A stretch of 64,000 nucleotides of DNA from Leucocoprinus leucothites (Eukaryota > Basidiomycota > Agaricomycetes > Agaricales > Agaricaceae): NCBI GenBank assembly GCA_013368445.1, contig JAACJO010000007.1, positions 2,170,001 to 2,234,000 of the forward strand, read 5' to 3'. The notes under the pieces are model-generated. The model had not been told where the DNA came from. It searched no databases and was given only the letters and a program-made list of their open reading frames with translations. Every line of letters starts with the position of its first letter. The first letter of the stretch is position 1. The position numbers were made by a program, and so were the translations under genes. Shown here in pieces: positions 36,003 to 47,900 of the stretch.

Positions 36003-36601
36003 CTAACACGGCCCAAAGCTTTCCTCTCCACCTGTTCCTTCCACCCCCCCGGAGCTGAGCCGAGTTGACCTCTGTTCATATCCCTCCCACTTCGGCAAGT
36101 CGTCAGGAACATCAAACATCCTCGTTTCGTAAAATATATGAGCCGTCGGCTTGATCAGCTCCCAGTTCGCAATCAAACCTTTTGCATCCCGCTGGAAATG
36201 AGAGCCTTTGACAGACCATTTGTCCTCTTTCATATTTCGCCCAGCAATGAGCGTATAACAGTATTTGCATCTCCATGCTTCCCAGCCAGACTCTCGGGCT
36301 CCTTTCGTGAAGATGATGCCTGGGTCCTCGTGCGTCCAAGTGAAGGCATTTGTAGGGTAATGTAACCCGTGGACAACGGCACAACCTATTGTGAAATGAA
36401 TCGCGTTTTCAGGAAAGAATATCTACCGTTGTTTCTAATGTAAATACACACACCATTCAGACGTTGACAGAGCGTACAATGACAATACACGCTGATCAGT
36501 GGTTCTCCTTCGACTCTGAAGGACGCAGCGCCACAGAAGCATGATCCTTGGAAAACGAGTTTCTCGGAAGGTCGGAGTTGGTCTTTCTTCGTAGGCTCCA
36601 T
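36003..36601 (-). CDS. GFA/CENP-V-domain protein
   Basis: The protein has 176 residues in two exons (36601-36454 and 36385-36003) with a 68-nt intron. The N-terminal half has the metal-binding motifs of the glutathione-dependent formaldehyde-activating (GFA) domain: GSCFCGAASF and YCHCTLCQRLNG, then WRCKYC for the second site. The fold binds zinc through these cysteines. Family members are small, often of unknown substrate, and many lack proven formaldehyde chemistry, so I call only the domain. The second site is CKYC instead of the more common CxxCGS form. The ATG at 36601 gives the normal length. Confidence 0.88.
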
Positions 36602-36708
36602 GTTGCTGGACTTTTGGGAAGACTGCTACGTTCGCGGGGTGGGACGTATCTCTGAGAAGGGAGGATGAGCCCAACCTACGTTAGATGGGCGTTCTTGAGC
36701 GACTTATC

Positions 36709-37257
36709 TTAATGATCGAGCGTGGCCCTGATTAAACATTGTGTGGTGTTAGAAGGCTCCAATGGCTTCTTCCTTTGTTCTGCAATAGGAAATTGACAAG
36801 CGAGCAGCGTCCGGATCAATCTATACTCAAGCGACATGTTCCCGTCCTTTGAATAGGTATGAGCAGGCGCGGTTCCTAAATTAGTCGGGAACAAAGGACG
36901 ACTTACAAGCTCCTACAAGACAGGGAAAGTCACAGAGTATGCTCTGCTTCTGAGAGTACAAGCGGAATATCTCACGTTAGGCGTAGCCCAATGTCCCTCC
37001 CTTGTTTTGACCATGATTTTCTTGAAAGAACCTTGTGTCATTCTAGGTCTTCTGCAGCTCACTTTCCCTGATTTCATTTGGACCGAAATCTCAAAATCAA
37101 CACCCGTAATCAGAGTCACGTTGAGGGAAAGTTTTACCTTATTGCACTTGTAACAAAAAAGATGATCATCCTTTTCTTTGTCTTCTACTCGGCGCAAAAG
37201 CGATCAGTAATGTATCTCATGGACCATATGTATCGACCCGTTAAGCCTTGAGACTAC
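36709..37257 (-). CDS. Possible small gene of unknown function
   Basis: Weak call. Reading leftward, an exon around 37175-37134 (DDHLFCYKCNK) can be joined over a 48-nt intron with a CTGAT branch-like site to an exon starting ISVQMKSGKVSC. A second intron (about 36972-36910) then leads to an exon ending at 36709 (CLIRATLDH). Phases agree at both joins. The start is unclear. One option is an ATG-only exon at about 37257 followed by an intron, as in the FKBP genes here. No family is recognised. It lies directly upstream of the GFA gene and might instead be part of an alternative transcript. Confidence 0.28.
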
Positions 37258-38041
37258 CATGTATTTGTTGAAAATGTCTGCCACTTGTCATCTTCTGCGA
37301 GGTAATTGTGAGTAGGGAGAACACCCTTCTTGACGTGAGCACATGCGGGTACGCAGGGATATACAAGGGAAATTTACCTGCACACAGAACAATTAGCGGC
37401 GAATCGCAAAGTGTCCCAGGATTTCACGCAACCCGAGCACGATGCATTTTTCTTCAAAATCAGGCTTTTGTTTATAATAGAAGAAAGCGATGAATAAAGG
37501 CGAGCTTCAAGGTCAAGAACCACAGGAAAAGGGGCGGGAGGTTAAGTGGGTGACTGTCAACAGGAAACCTTGACCGGTTGACCGGGCCGAAATTATTGAT
37601 CTGATGACGTCGCCCTTTCTATCTCTTCTGGAAATGATGACTGAACATTCATTTACCCTTGGGTGTCATTCTTGTAGTGACCGCACGAGTGAGCAAATCA
37701 GAGAGGGAAACTGCGACAAGGTAAGTTATAAAACGAAGTGCTGTAACAACAGATCACGCGCCTGAAAGACATTCACAACAGTACACACTATCTTCAGCAT
37801 ACGTTCTCAGCTGTACATCGACATAAAAATAGCTGCAGAAGCAGCTCTGGTCCTTGGTGTAGCCCAGCTGCCGTAGAACATTCCTAGTGCCATCGATAAT
37901 GCAATGGGTGCCTAGACGTGAGTTAGGTGGTGCACTATGTTGATGGGATCATGTGTGTATTTACAAGTCCCTGCTTCTGATCTTGTTCTCCCCCTCAGGC
38001 TTTCTACTGCGAGTATCGTCCCGTGGTCTCACCTGCACACA
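37258..38041. other. Intergenic region with left copy of a direct repeat
   Basis: It contains the 155-bp repeat listed at 37569-37723 and the presumed promoter of the second NACHT gene. No other supported feature. Confidence 0.45.
37569..37723. repeat. Direct repeat, left copy (about 155 bp)
   Basis: It begins with an almost perfect 20-base match to the right copy (cttgaccggttgaccgggcc) and continues through shared blocks (ttattgatctgatga, tgatgactgaacatt, cccttgg). Both copies end in gacaaggta. The match to 41426-41581 is recognisable across the whole length with scattered substitutions and small indels. The copy sits 320 bp upstream of the NACHT ATG. Confidence 0.8.
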
Positions 38042-40450
38042 ATGCCCCGGTGCTCTCGCAACTTTTTTGTCAAGCTCACTCACGTCTTCGAGCAGTTATT
38101 TAACCTGTCTCGTCGGGCTGCAGAACCTGATGGCGCTGCGAGTCAGGCTTGCGCATCTGCACCCCAACGACCGCCTATGCCTTCGACTCAAGATACCGCT
38201 TTGCTCTCTCAACCAACTGCTACCACGCCTATTACCCTCCCATCTGTGTCCCCTCCTTCTACAACTCCTACTCCTGTACCTCCTGGCGTTGAGCCCCCCA
38301 ATCTAGCAACTATTCCTGTGTCTTCCCCTCCCCCAGCTCCAGTTTCTCCTCCCACTCCGTCTCTGCCCAGCCTGTCATTTACTCCCCCACAACTGCAACA
38401 TATTCATGCACGTGAAATATTACAGAAAGCACACAACTTCACTATCACCCATTCTCAATTCAACGAATCTTCCCCTACGGGCTTTGGTGAGCTTCGCAGT
38501 AACCCGCGACCTAGATTACTGGTCTCATATATTGAATAGGCCTCGAACGACTCCTCAAATGCTCAATGCCGAACGCGTTCTACAATTCTAGCGCTCGCTA
38601 TCCACCGCCAAAATGCCACCTTGGGACTCGGAATGAATACATTGAGCTCATCACGAACTGGGCACTAGGAAAATCAGATCGTAAGGAGCCCATTCTCTGG
38701 ATGTACGGTCCCTTTGGTATCGGCAAGTCGGCCGTCGCGCAAAGTTGCGCTGAGGCCCTGGAACCCATGAACAAACTTATTGCCACCCTCTTTTTCTCCC
38801 GCTCCAATGCAGATCGCGATGACCCTCGATGCGTTTTTACGTCTATCGCGTACCAAATCGCTACCGCGTGCCCTTCGTTCCGAGAAATCATCAACAACCG
38901 CATGATTGAGGATCCTGCCCTTGCGACAAAGTCACTATCAACGCAGTTCATGGAGTTGCTCGTTCGCCCCCTTGGTCAGGTTGACACCGCAGAGAGTGGT
39001 CTTCAAGAATGTGTTGTGATCATTGATGGACTGGATGAGTGCCGGGGAATGGCAGAGCAGTGTGAGATCATTGGGATTGTCGCAGCTTCCGCCGACAAAC
39101 GTACGACACCCTTCCGCTGGTTCATCACCAGCCGCCCCGAAGACCCTATCATCCGGACCATGAATTCCCCCACTGTATCTCCCGTCTGTTCCTACATTGA
39201 ACTTCCTGTATCCCGTGCAATCGATCACGAAATCCTAGTTTACCTGACCGATGAGTTCGAGATAATCCGCAATGATCACGGCCTTTCCGAGCTGTGGCCA
39301 TCAAAGGAGGTGTTTGCGTTACTTGTTGAACGTAGTGCTGGGCTTTGGATCTACGTGGCGACCGTTACTCGTTTTATCAAGGATGAAAACTCTCTTGGCC
39401 CCGAAGAACAGCTGCGCATTGTGATTGAGTTTGTAAAGGAGGTCTCTGCTAAAGTTGGGCCGGATAACCCGTTGGCGGAGATGGACTTTTTATATACCCT
39501 CATCATGCACCGAGTCCCGCCGAAGGTCAGGACAACAGTCCAGAAAATCCTCCTCATCCACTCCGTGGCCAGTGTACATGTAATTTTTATTGCCAAGGCC
39601 CTCTGCCTTTCCGCGGAGCAGCTCCGTCGTGCCTGTGCTTCCATCCAGTCGGTCATGGAGCTCCAAGGCTCTGATCTAGATTCTATGGTCATGAACTTCT
39701 ATCACACGTCATTCCTCGATTTCATGAAAGATCCCCAGCGGTCCAAAGAGTTATGTATCCATGGTGACTTCTTGATTAGGTGGCGACGGGAGCTTTTGGA
39801 GTGGTTGCATGAAGTCTGCTCTCACAATACAGGTACTGTGATTCCTGAACCCGTCTAGTATTTTATGCTCTGACAAGGTGCCATGTCACTTACAGATTCC
39901 TCGCACATCGTGTTTCCCCCCGGTATTGTTCTTCCAGAAGGTGTATTGGGTGCCGATCACTATGAAAATGTTCTGGGTTGGTTTTGGAGGCTTTGTGGTG
40001 TATCTGAACATCCGCTTGACTCCCAGACCGCTATGTGCCTTGCAGAACTTCCATTCAAAAACATGCTCAGGTTGCTGGTCAATGATGACGGGTGGGGGGT
40101 CAATGCTGGGCCTGTAAGAGATAATGTAAGTTCCCAATACCATTTGTTTCCTAGTATTATCACTCATTATGTGGTTGTTGTTTGCAGCTCCCAGTTGAAC
40201 TCCGTGAAAAGATCATTCGAAAGGGCAAGTGTCCGATCCTGAGGTGCATAAACACTAAAGATGTCTGGATTTTGGGGCATGGAGAGAGTGAAGCAGTACC
40301 TCGGCAGTGGAGAGCATCCTATGGTGAAGGCTTTGTGTTGGAGAACAACCAGGATGTAAGTGACCGCTCGTCTTCTTCTTTTCTCTGGGTGTTCTGATTT
40401 CTTTGTCTCAGTCACCTGAAGGTGAATGTTGTTGTGGAGCTCAAATATGA
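38042..40450 (+). CDS. NACHT-domain NTPase with proline-rich N-terminus
   Basis: The protein has 724 residues in five exons: 38042-38486, 38540-39832, 39896-40125, 40188-40355 and 40412-40450. It opens with a short basic/amphipathic helix (FFVKLTHVFEQLFNL). A Pro/Ser/Thr-rich linker of about 80 residues follows, then the beta-like motif seen before many mushroom NACHT domains (AHNFTITHSQFNE). The NACHT core has Walker A at 205-212 (GPFGIGKS) and Walker B near 305-315 (CVVIIDGLDEC), and keeps the WFITSRPED and FYHTSFLDFM motifs. The C-terminal part (VLGWFWRLCGV, LPVELREKIIRKG) has no recognisable repeats. It ends CCCGAQI, a cysteine trio that is not a CaaX box. It belongs to the same broad family as the NACHT gene at 1690-4155 but is clearly diverged. 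A direct repeat flanks it on both sides. Confidence 0.85.
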
Positions 40451-41674
40451 AGAGATCACGACAAAGGGCAGAAAGATGATGCTGACGCTACTGATGGTAT
40501 TGACTAGTTTAACAGACATGGCATCATTGACCTGTAAGTCACCTTGCGCCGAATATATGACACGCGCGTCGCGTTGGTGCTGTCGTGTAGTATACCAATC
40601 CAGTCTCTTTCATTCACCTATCTCAGCTGATGATATCACATGAGTGGATTAGTTAGTTTAAATGGACTGCGAGTTCACATGCCCACCACTACAATGACGA
40701 GCATATCAACTCTTCTGACTTTTCAAGATGCCCAAGAGGGTAACGTCCGACACATTGCAAGCTTGTACAAATGACACCAGATAGCATCTCATCAGAAAAT
40801 TCTCCACTCAGACACTGGCTCTGATTCTGCCTCTCCTACTATATCTCAAGCTACACCCACAGCGAATCTTGCATCCGGAACAAGCAGGCTACCAGTCTGG
40901 GCCACTTTCATTTCATCTTATTGGAAGCGATTCATACAAGCCTCGCATCTTATGCAGGTATACCCGGTATCATTTTGTCTTGTCGTTTGATTGTACTGTA
41001 GCACTTATGTTCTCCAGTTAATATCACTCTCCTACATGTGCATTGGCGCTTTTGAGGTCAACGACCCGTAGCCCCACTCAGTCCAAAGCTGCTCCAATGT
41101 TTACGGCCACACGTTTACTTCCTACGTGTCATGCACCAGTACGCCATACCGGCGTACCCTCGACATGCACGATGCGGCTCACAGCCAGCCAACTAGCCAA
41201 CCATGCCGTGGATGTGGCTGATGCTCGGCAGGGATGACGCGGACGAGTCACCGGCACCCAAGTCAGGGAAAAGGTATCTACAAGTCGGGCCCGAGACTCT
41301 GAGCTTGCAAATATATATATATAACATCAACACAAAGCGCATATAACCACTTTCCAGCGTCCATGTGTTTGTCTATCCATCTGAATGGAATTCCTTCACA
41401 AAAACCTCACCACTTCCAACAGCAGCTTGACCGGTTGACCGGGCCAAAGTTATTGATCTGATGAGGCCCTCTCCACTTCGGGTGTCTGGAACTGATGACT
41501 GAACATTAATTAACCCTTGGATGTTATTCTCGTAATGGCCACATGAACGGGGAAATCAAGGAGGGGGAATGTGACAAGGTACTTGTCCGTTGTAAGGCAG
41601 TGGAAATCGAGCAGAGGTGGCTTATTGGCGGCGTCGGAAACGACCCTGTTCAATCTATTATACATACATCTTGC
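40451..41674. other. Convergent intergenic region with right copy of the direct repeat
   Basis: It lies between the NACHT stop and the LEU1 stop. The right copy of the direct repeat is at 41426-41581. A short TATATATATA run lies near 41310. No gene could be supported. Confidence 0.45.
41426..41581. repeat. Direct repeat, right copy (about 155 bp)
   Basis: This is the partner of 37569-37723, in the same orientation 3.7 kb away on the far side of the NACHT gene. It shares the first 20 bases, internal blocks and the final gacaaggta. It differs mainly in a central stretch (ggccctctccacttcgggtg against cgtcgccctttctatctctt). I see no obvious target-site duplication or inverted terminal repeat. 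Confidence 0.8.
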
Positions 41675-44434
41675 TCATAATACATACAAGCCTTGTTCAG
41701 CGCCAGTGGTATGTGAACTTCCTACCAGTCCGTCTTCTTTGCTACTTGGTAGGCTTAACTGGAATTTTACCATTGTACCCATCCAACCACGGCCAATTTG
41801 CGATCTACGAGTTTCAAAATTCTTGATCGCGTCCTCGCGTTGCAAAGTCAACCCAATATCGTCCAAGCCATTTAACAAGCAATGCCTGCGAAACGGGTCG
41901 GTGGTAAATGGAATCGCAGGCTTGGCACTAGGGCGACGAATCTCCTCCTTTTCAAGATCGACTTCCAACTCGAAGCCGGCCTCTGCATCTTGCGCGAGCT
42001 CGCGGCATTGTTCTTGAGGAATGGTTACTGGAAGCATGCCATTCTGCATGGTATTGTTTTTGAAAATCTCAGCGAAGCTTGGAGCGATGATACAACGAAT
42101 GCCAAAATCATTCCTTTACGGATAGAATTAGCATTTTGATATGGATGAAGATCGGGTTTGACATCTTACAAGCTCCAAGCGGCATGTTCACGGGAGCTAC
42201 CGCAGCCAAAATTCTTGCCAGTGCAAACGAGGATCTTGGCCTGGTCATAAGGTGTTCGGTTGAGGACGAAGTCGGTGTCTTCTCCGGTATGAGGGTCCTT
42301 GCGAAGAGTGTGGAACAGGGCATGTGCAAGGCCAGATCGCTTCAGCGTTTTCAGGAATTGCTTGGGGATGATCATGTCGGTATCAACATTCTCCATGTGT
42401 AAGGGAGCGGCGATGCCTCTCAGGGTTGTGAACTTCTCTGTGCTGGAAGGGGTATCCTTGGGGGGTAGGACCTTCATTGATTCGGTTGATTGAGATGTTG
42501 GTGCTTCGGGGCTGGAAGGAAGGGCGACCGGATCGGTAAGGAACTCGGATGCGCTTGTGGTCTTCAGCTTAGAACCAACTTCTCTGATCTCGCCCAAGAG
42601 CTTGCGCACATCTGTCAGCCTACCAGCGAGGGCAGCAGCAGCAGCCATAGCGGGGCTGAGGAGATGGGTTCGACCACCAGCGCCCTGTCTGCCCTCGAAA
42701 TTACGATTACTCGTACTTGCGCATCGTTCGCCGGGTAAGAGTTGGTCAGGGTTCATACCAACACACATTGAGCACCCAGCTTCACGCCAGTCGAAGCCAG
42801 CACGCTTGAAGATTGCATCTAATCCCTCTGCCTCTGCGTGCTGTTTGATGACTCCTGATCCGGGAACGATCATGGCTACAATGTTGGATGCAACCTTGGC
42901 ATCTGGACCTGCGGCGAGGACAACTCTCGCAGCGGAGCGGAGGTCTTCGATGCGACTGTTGGTGCAGGATCCAATGAAAATTTTGTCGAGGGTAATCTCT
43001 TGCATGGGAGTGTTGGGTTTCAAGTTCATATAAGATAAGGATCGTTCAGTGGAGGCTTTCTTGTCGGGGTCTGCAATGTTTGCCGGGTCTGGGACTTTTC
43101 CAGTAATGGGAACGACGTCCTGAGGAGAAGTTCCCCAGGTGACGGTAGGAATAATGTCCTCGGCGTTGATCTTGACCTCGACATCGAATTTGGCGCCCTC
43201 GTCCGACGTCAGAGTCTTCCAGTATGCAATGGCCTGGTTCCACTCCTCTCCCTTGGGCGATAAAGGTCGGTCGCGAAGGTATTCAAATGTAACCTCATCT
43301 GGGGCTACCATTCCAGCACGAGCACCAGCCTCGATGCTCATGTTACAGACACTCATGCGTGCCTCCATGCTGAACCCTCGGAAAACTGATCCAGCATATT
43401 CAATAACGCAGCTAGTACCTCCAGCGGTACCAATGACGCCGATGATGTGAAGGATGACATCTTTCGATGTCACACCTTCATGTAGCTCGCCGTCGACGGC
43501 TATTCGCATGTTCTTGCTCTTCTTCTGCAAGAGGGTCTGAGTTGCTAGGACGTGTTCGACCTCGGATGTACCGATGCCGAAAGCCAGAGATCCGAATGCA
43601 CCATGAGCTGAAGGTGTATGATAGGTTCGTCGGAGCAAAGACGGAGTAGAGGCTGCTTACGCACTGGATGTATGGGAGTCGCCGCAGACACAAGTGATAC
43701 CGGGGAGCTAATAAGAGTTCGAATTAGGATTTTGAATGGTTGGATCATAAGAAAAGTGGCTCGCCGTGAAACCTTGCTCAGGACCAATGACATGTACGAT
43801 ACCTGAATGATATATGATTAGTCCGACCTTGCATGATTTTCAGGTGGTGAATACCTTGTCGTTTATCGTTCATTCCGAAGTAGGTGAGGCCGAATTCTTT
43901 TACATTCTCCTCCAAGGCTGCACATTGTGCACGTGAGTCAGGCTCAGCGATGAATGATTCCACAGATTGAAATTTCCTTCTGGAAATTGTTCTAACACGC
44001 GAAATATAGATTTTGAGGATTCAGGGTTGTGTTTATCAAGAATAAGACGTACGGGACATTGTGGTCGACTGTCGCAAGAGTACAATCAGGACGGCGGACA
44101 CGACGAGAGGCGTTACGCCTTTGAGAGATGGGGTCTTAGCCAAACGAGCTAGCGAGAGACTAAGATACGCACAAGCCTTCGAATGCTTGAGGGCTGGATA
44201 CTTCATGGACGAGGTGCCTTCAGCGGCCGAGTGAGAGAATAATTATCGTCATCATGCAGGTAACAGACATACCTGTCGATATAAATGAGAGCCAATCCAT
44301 CCTCTTTCACGTCCCTGTGTCGCGTGAAATCAAGCTCCACTCAGGCTCTACAATTCGAATGGATGTGCTCACACGACGTGATCATCCCAAATCTTGTCGT
44401 AAAGAGTGCGGGGTTTCGGGGTAGCAACAGGCAT
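41675..44434 (-). CDS. LEU1: 3-isopropylmalate dehydratase (leucine biosynthesis), fused large and small subunits
   Basis: This cytosolic [4Fe-4S] enzyme isomerises 2- to 3-isopropylmalate. There are nine exons: 44434-44373, 44314-44273, 44217-44173, 44118-44053, 43979-43855, 43802-43765, 43707-43665, 43607-42170 and 42113-41675, giving 765 residues. Cluster-ligand motifs are present: [18 protein letters not shown] and [10 protein letters not shown]. Other marks are [26 protein letters not shown] at the subunit linker, and [11 protein letters not shown] and [13 protein letters not shown] in the swivel domain. Phases agree at all junctions. The intron 43764-43708 has a GC donor (ACG|GCGAGC). 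The very C-terminus after about 41770 does not look like other Leu1 ends, so a final intron may be missing from this model. LEU1 is usually controlled by Leu3-type factors; I did not identify a binding site with confidence. Confidence 0.93.
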
Positions 44435-44939
44435 GATGGTTAGTGAAAGATAGAGAATAAGGACTAAGATGATTGGAGAGTTTGAGGTCCTTCATCTTCC
44501 ACCTTGTGAGTCTGAATTCCTAACTTGTCGGTTGTTCCCAAGTTGGAATACCAGCTGCAAGGTCGAGAGAAATGTAGCCGGGCCAGTCGTTGATCCGGAT
44601 TCCGGATTTAGCATATTAGCACTTCATTGATATTTGGACTAGATGAGGTTGCCAAATACCTATGACCACACAACTTCCTGACTGGTCTAGCTGACTAGAA
44701 ACCCTGATGCTGACTGAACGTTAGCCGTGGATGCCGTTCTTCTCCTCCGCAACCAAACATCTTCACCTGTAATTCTACACTCGGAGCGTTCTCCCCTGGG
44801 GTTTAGGCTAATTACCTCAGGACCGCCAACTAAACTTAATTACTCCATCAATCACGGACGTGGAACTTTCCAGGGTGTTCAGTGACCAGATTCAACTTCC
44901 AGCTCACTTCCCCCCATTCCCTTTAACGGAGCCGTCCCG
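44435..44939. other. Divergent promoter region of LEU1 and RGP1
   Basis: About 500 bp separates the two start codons. Parts of it (about 44570-44745) resemble the direct repeat flanking the NACHT gene, in broken form. No gene is visible. Confidence 0.45.
44570..44745. repeat. Weak third copy of the NACHT-flanking repeat
   Basis: Blocks in the same order as in the direct repeat (ccgggcca, ttgatc, ctgatg, tgactgaac, tggatg, ttctt) are present. They are spread by an apparent insertion of about 75 bp. By eye this is suggestive only. Confidence 0.3.
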
Positions 44940-47900
44940 ATGCCAGGAGTTGCCGGAACACAGTTTGATCATGAAAGTCCCGTACGCGTTGTCATAACCC
45001 CTTCCCAGTCATCATTCTTTGCTGGTGAACAATTCTCGGTCACAATAACTTTCACAAATACGCGCACTTCGGAAGCAGGTCCTTCTAAACACCATCTGGA
45101 ACAGGCTTATCCTCAAACGCGTACACACAAGCGTGGAGCACATTCGATATCTTCGGCGCCGCTTGCTAGACCTCCGACGTCTCCCGGAACTCCACGCACC
45201 CTTCTAAACCCTTCACCCCGGAAAGTGGGTGGGTTTGGAGATGATACACTTCCAAGCAGGAAAGGGCTTGTCGGGATGATGAAGATGGGTTATCAGGATG
45301 GTCAACTGCCGCAATTGATCGAGCAGAGGAGGAAGAAACTGCTTGCCAAATCCCTCTCAGTGTCAATATCACCCCAAGAACTGGAGGAACAGCTAGGAGA
45401 AGGATAATTGCCGCAACTCCCGCTTCTGCACCCTTTAATCAACAGGTGTTTTCTGATGCAAGAAAGTGTGAGCTGCTTAAAGCTTTTGCATTCAAACCGT
45501 ATTTACTGATCTAATGTTACATCTAGCACCTGTCTCGCCACATATACCTTCACCTCTCTCACGAACTGACACCCTTGCTCTTTCCTCCAACCATCCACAC
45601 GCCCGCAAGCAATCTGTTTTTGATGGTCAACTATCTCTTGACATACTTTCTCCGACTACATCTATGCCACCCCAGCCTTACACACCTACAACTTCGACGA
45701 ATTCCTCCCTCTCGCTGTCGACCATTTCCGAAACCTCGTCTCAACAACCATCAGCATCATCATTAACGTCCCCAAGTACACCGCGTATCTCCTCCCCTCT
45801 TTCTCCTTCATATTCTCAACCAGCTTTCCAGCCCAACACCGCGAACTCCAATGCCGTGCAAGCATACCCGTCAATTACTCCCACAACCGCTACCTCACCT
45901 CCTCGAGCAACGCCGCGAGGACATGAACGACGTTTCTCTCAACAAATCCACCTTGGCCTCGGCCAACCATCAACGGATTCACGAAACCGGGCTCAAGCGC
46001 CGCGGCGGGATGTGTATTCTTCAACGTTCCCGCAATCGAGTAGCGAGCTCGTTCTTTACTCCTATGCCCAACTCGTGGGGACAGTTCTTGTCATACCAGA
46101 AGACAGCGGAGTAGCCACACCAACACAGGACCAGACACATCGGATGAACAAAATTCGTCGGGCGCTGCTCCGGAAACGGGTAGCTGTTGGTGGTGGAAGT
46201 ATGGATATTTCGCAGTCCTTATACAGTGGCTCGAGCCTGGGTCAGAACCTGAGTGGGAGCAATTCTCACTACACAAACCATCAACCAATATCAGGTGGTT
46301 ATCCCAGGCGAAAAGGTCATGGGCGATCAGTGAGCTTTTCAGCCAGTCTGATGTCGCTCCTGTCTCCGGCGCCTGGTCCGACATCTGAAGCGATGGGTGA
46401 ACGTGCGACGACGTCCTCGAACCATCTCAACGGAAGTGCTACAGCGTCAGTGACGGGTCATAAACCCATCAATGGTCCGGGACCAGGTGGTGGCACTGGG
46501 TTGGGTTTAGGCATTGTAGATTCACATTCACTTGGTGGAGAAATCGTGGAGGATATCGATCCAGAATTACCACTGCCGACCTTCGAGGCTCAGCCGAGTA
46601 TGCTTGCTGTTGATCTATCGCTCTCGCCTGGTGAATCAAGGAGCTGTTCGTCCTTTCTTTATCCTTGAGGAATTTCACATTCTAAATATGCACACATTAT
46701 AGATACCTACACTATCAAACTCCCCGATATACTACCTCCAACATATAAAGGGAGATCACTGAGATTTTCCTATGAGCTTGTGGTTGGGACGTGTAGAGCA
46801 GCTCCATCGATGCCAACAAACCTGAGCTCTGGGGGAGCAGGAACGAGTAGTATCAGTCGAGTGATGAAGGTTCCTATCCGGGTTTACAACCATGTTACAG
46901 GTTCGTCAACCCAGCAAATGACTTTCGCCAATGCTGCAGATTCTGATTCTGAACAGTGGATCGCCCAGTCAGACCGTATGATATATTGTGGCCTGTATCA
47001 CGGAATCGGCTTTCGGGACTTGGGAAAGGAAAAGAGAGAGAGATCCCTGAAACTCAAGGGAAAGTTATCGAAGCGGCAGGGGCTGTAGTCAAGAGGGCGG
47101 CTCATCTAACACCTCGTATGTCCTTTCACGTTTTCTCTGTGTGTAAGGCAGCCAACCGCTGACCGGCTTTCAAGCTAAATCAGGTTTCCAAGGGTCTTTC
47201 GAAGACTTAAGACAATATACAAAACGTCTTGTCTCTTCATTACCTCCGGTCGCCAATGGGGACGGGACGGGCACCCCTCGATCGCCTTCAAGTGTTACCG
47301 AAGAGCGTTCAGAGGCGTCATCCTCGACCTCGTCACTACCTTCAGTCGTCAATGGTGCCTCAAAAAATGCTGGGCTGAGAATGAGCGTGGATAATGCCAG
47401 GGAGCAGGAAGAGGAGGAGGATCGAGCAATGATCGGGTGTCGAGAGGCTGTGGAAATTCTGACTAGATTGCCTAAGAAAGGTGGGTGGCATGCTAGTCGC
47501 ATACAAAAATTCCTGATGTTGACTTATGCTATTGTATAGCCTCATATGATGTGAACAAAGATGGAGTGAAAGTCGCGGTGCTGACGTTCTCAAAGTCTGC
47601 CTATCGGTTAGGCGAGACTGTAACGGGCATCGTCGAGTTGAATGATAGAACTGGGCGAGCACGTGTGTTACAGGTAAGCAGCATCTAGTTCGAGCCTTTT
47701 AACATGCCACTAAGAAGACATTCAATTCAGCTCTGCGTGATCTTGGAAACTCACGAGACTCTTCCAACATCCGTAGCTCCTGCACAGAGTGCACGCAACC
47801 TCAAAAGAACATACGCGGAACATTACGCCTCATTCACTCTCAACACCCTTCGTACAACATTCGCTCTCGATATCCCATCTGACGCCAGTCCTGCCTTCCA

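Noticed and set aside
40448..40450. A CaaX prenylation signal at the end of the second NACHT protein
   Set aside because: The last four residues are GAQI; the cysteine is at position -5, so it is not a CaaX box.
44119..44172. A GC-AG intron in LEU1 after FEGL
   Set aside because: Re-reading the minus strand gives a normal donor (TT|GTGCGT), so it is an ordinary GT-AG intron.
46901..46956. A second frameshift in RGP1
   Set aside because: A 56-nt GT-AG intron explains the change of frame and joins YNHVT to VDRPVRPYD, as expected for the family.
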